Assembly: GCA_002696645.1 (NCBI GenBank)
Contig: NZSA01000065.1
Coordinates: 36,955-84,040, forward strand
Direction of reading: 5' to 3'
Length of the DNA stretch: 47,086 nt
DNA from: Rhodospirillales bacterium
GTDB taxonomy: Bacteria > Pseudomonadota > Alphaproteobacteria > UBA8366 > Aestuariispiraceae
Numbering within the stretch: position 1 is the stretch's first letter; each line of letters opens with the position of its first letter. Shown here in pieces: positions 46,019 to 47,086 of the stretch. The translations under genes were made by a program, and so were the position numbers. Below the pieces are notes generated by a model, which saw only the letters and a program-made list of their open reading frames with translations, was not told where the DNA came from and did not search any database.

Positions 46019-47086
46019 TCAGTTTCCAGCCGGATACATGCGGGTGATTTCGGCCTGCAAGGCGCGGTATTCTTCTGATCCCGGTACCAGATTGGCCAAG
46101 GCCTTGTCGAAATAATCCCGCGCTGCGTCCCGCTGGTCACGTTGATAGGCATCCAGACCCAGGAACCACAGGGCCTCAATATTATCCGCATCCAGTGCCA
46201 GGACGTCACGCATCAGGGCCACGGTTTCCGGGGTTTGCTGATCGCCCGCGACGCTGCGCATCAGGCGCGCCCGTTCGATCAGGTAATCGACATTCTCCGG
46301 GGCCAGGGCGGCGGCTTTTTCCAGTGCCGCGATGGCCTCTTCCGGGCGGTTCAGCACGCGATAGGATCGGCCCAGCATCACCCAGCCCTGCAAGTCGTTG
46401 GGATTCTGTTCCAATCGGGCCGCCAGCGTACCGACCATTCCTTCAATCATCGCCATCTGATCTTCTGGGGTCATGTCCTGTGCAGCGGCGATGTCTTCCT
46501 GGGTTGGGCCGGGCCTGTCTGTTGATGCCTCCTCCAGGCCCAATTCCGCAGCCAGCGCATTCAATTGCTGGGTCGGAACCGGGGCGGACGCGAATTGCGC
46601 CCTGGCGGTTTCCAGGGACGCCTGTGCAGCCTCCTTATCGCCCAGCACGACCTGGGAGCGGATCAGGCGCATCCATCCGGCGAAATCACTAGGGTCTTCT
46701 GCCAGCCGCGCCGCCAGTCCCTCAACCATTCCCTGGATCATGTCCTGGCGCTGATCGGGTGCCATCTGTTCAGCGGCGGCGATATCGTCGGCGCTAGGGC
46801 CAGCTGATTGGCGTTTTGCATCCTCCAGGGTTCCCAGGGCGGGGGGCGATGCTGCGGGCAGCTGTGCAAATTGACGGGAGATATCAACGCCCATTTCATC
46901 GGCCAATGCCTGTGCCCTTTCCCGAACGGACGGGATCCAGGGCGCATCTGCTGATGCGGATTTAAGCAGATTCAGCCAGCCATCCAATGCCTCCTTATAG
47001 CGCCCTTCCTGACGGGCATAATCCGCCAGATAGAAACGCGCGCGAACATCATCGGGCTGCTTGTTCAGGACCTTCTGGAAGACGGT
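46019..47086 (-). CDS. TPR protein, CcmI-like cytochrome c biogenesis factor (partial)
   Basis: An open frame runs to the right window edge (356 residues visible, no true start in the window). Two similar blocks each end in TPR helices: MIQGMVEGLAARLAEDPSDF then GWMRLIRSQVVLGD, and MIEGMVGTLAARLEQNPNDL then GWVMLGRSYRVLNRPEEAIA. The recurring pattern of a glycine-tryptophan turn after an acidic linker is that of the periplasmic part of CcmI, which hands apocytochrome c to the heme-ligation complex. A further TPR lies near the edge (ARFYLADYARQEGRYKEALD). The CcmI call needs the missing N-terminus and neighbours. Confidence 0.7.
   Translation of the reverse strand, partial: TVFQKVLNKQPDDVRARFYLADYARQEGRYKEALDGWLNLLKSASADAPWIPSVRERAQALADEMGVDISRQFAQLPAASPPALGTLEDAKRQSAGPSADDIAAAEQMAPDQRQDMIQGMVEGLAARLAEDPSDFAGWMRLIRSQVVLGDKEAAQASLETARAQFASAPVPTQQLNALAAELGLEEASTDRPGPTQEDIAAAQDMTPEDQMAMIEGMVGTLAARLEQNPNDLQGWVMLGRSYRVLNRPEEAIAALEKAAALAPENVDYLIERARLMRSVAGDQQTPETVALMRDVLALDADNIEALWFLGLDAYQRDQRDAARDYFDKALANLVPGSEEYRALQAEITRMYPAGN

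Overview
The window looks like chromosomal DNA of a marine or halotolerant alphaproteobacterium. The gene set and orders that suggest this are hrcA-grpE divergent from rph-rdgB-hemW, hslV-hslU, truB-rpsO-pnp, a RamB/ScfR-type regulator divergent from isocitrate lyase, a CcmI-like TPR protein, gshB, and an ectABC-aspartokinase osmolyte cluster. A Rhodospirillales-like host is my guess from memory of these families, not a computed placement. Most genes are G+C-rich; a few islands are visibly A+T-richer.

Layout. 1-1109: start of a PAS/GAF sensor protein, cut by the window edge (minus). 1270-6425: a HAD nucleotidase, then rpmI-rplT and pheS-pheT, with a strong hairpin terminator or attenuator between rplT and pheS. 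6429-9679 (minus): a probable operon MBL hydrolase-panC-panB-cysteine hydrolase, giving pantothenate synthesis. 9786-13285: htpG, a YciI-like protein and a membrane-anchored transglutaminase-like protein. 13361-18327: tRNA-Arg(CCG), an LpoA-like lipoprotein (minus), then yraN, a DolP-like double-BON lipoprotein, a SirB1-like TPR protein and gshB. 18377-22993: a MarR/EctR-like regulator divergent from ectA-ectB-ectC-ask.

22994-24158 is an A+T-rich two-gene island. It holds a RusA-like resolvase gene broken by one in-frame TAA, translationally overlapped by a nuclease-like/HEPN-like fusion. This is the best candidate for an undescribed system in the window. 24161-31832: a secreted flavin amine oxidase (minus), truB-rpsO-pnp, a DUF4160/DUF2442-HTH pair with a near-consensus promoter and twin palindromic operators, and the RamB-like regulator. 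32059-33381 is aceA, with a palindromic operator cluster in the shared promoter region.

33540-37677: a secreted putative metallopeptidase, hslVU (minus) and a lipoprotein with a trypsin-like protease domain (minus). 37770-42235: grpE and hrcA (minus), and rph-rdgB-hemW (plus). 42312-46018: a TRAP transporter (dctP-dctQ-dctM) with a PEP mutase/isocitrate lyase-family enzyme; a long hairpin separates dctP from dctQ. 46019 to the end: a CcmI-like TPR protein cut by the window edge (minus).

Functional themes are core translation and RNA decay (rpmI, rplT, pheST, truB, rpsO, pnp, rph), protein quality control (htpG, hslVU, grpE, hrcA), acetate and dicarboxylate metabolism (RamB/aceA, TRAP plus lyase), osmoprotection (ect), and envelope biogenesis (LpoA-like, DolP-like). 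No CRISPR array, insertion sequence, integrase or rRNA was seen.
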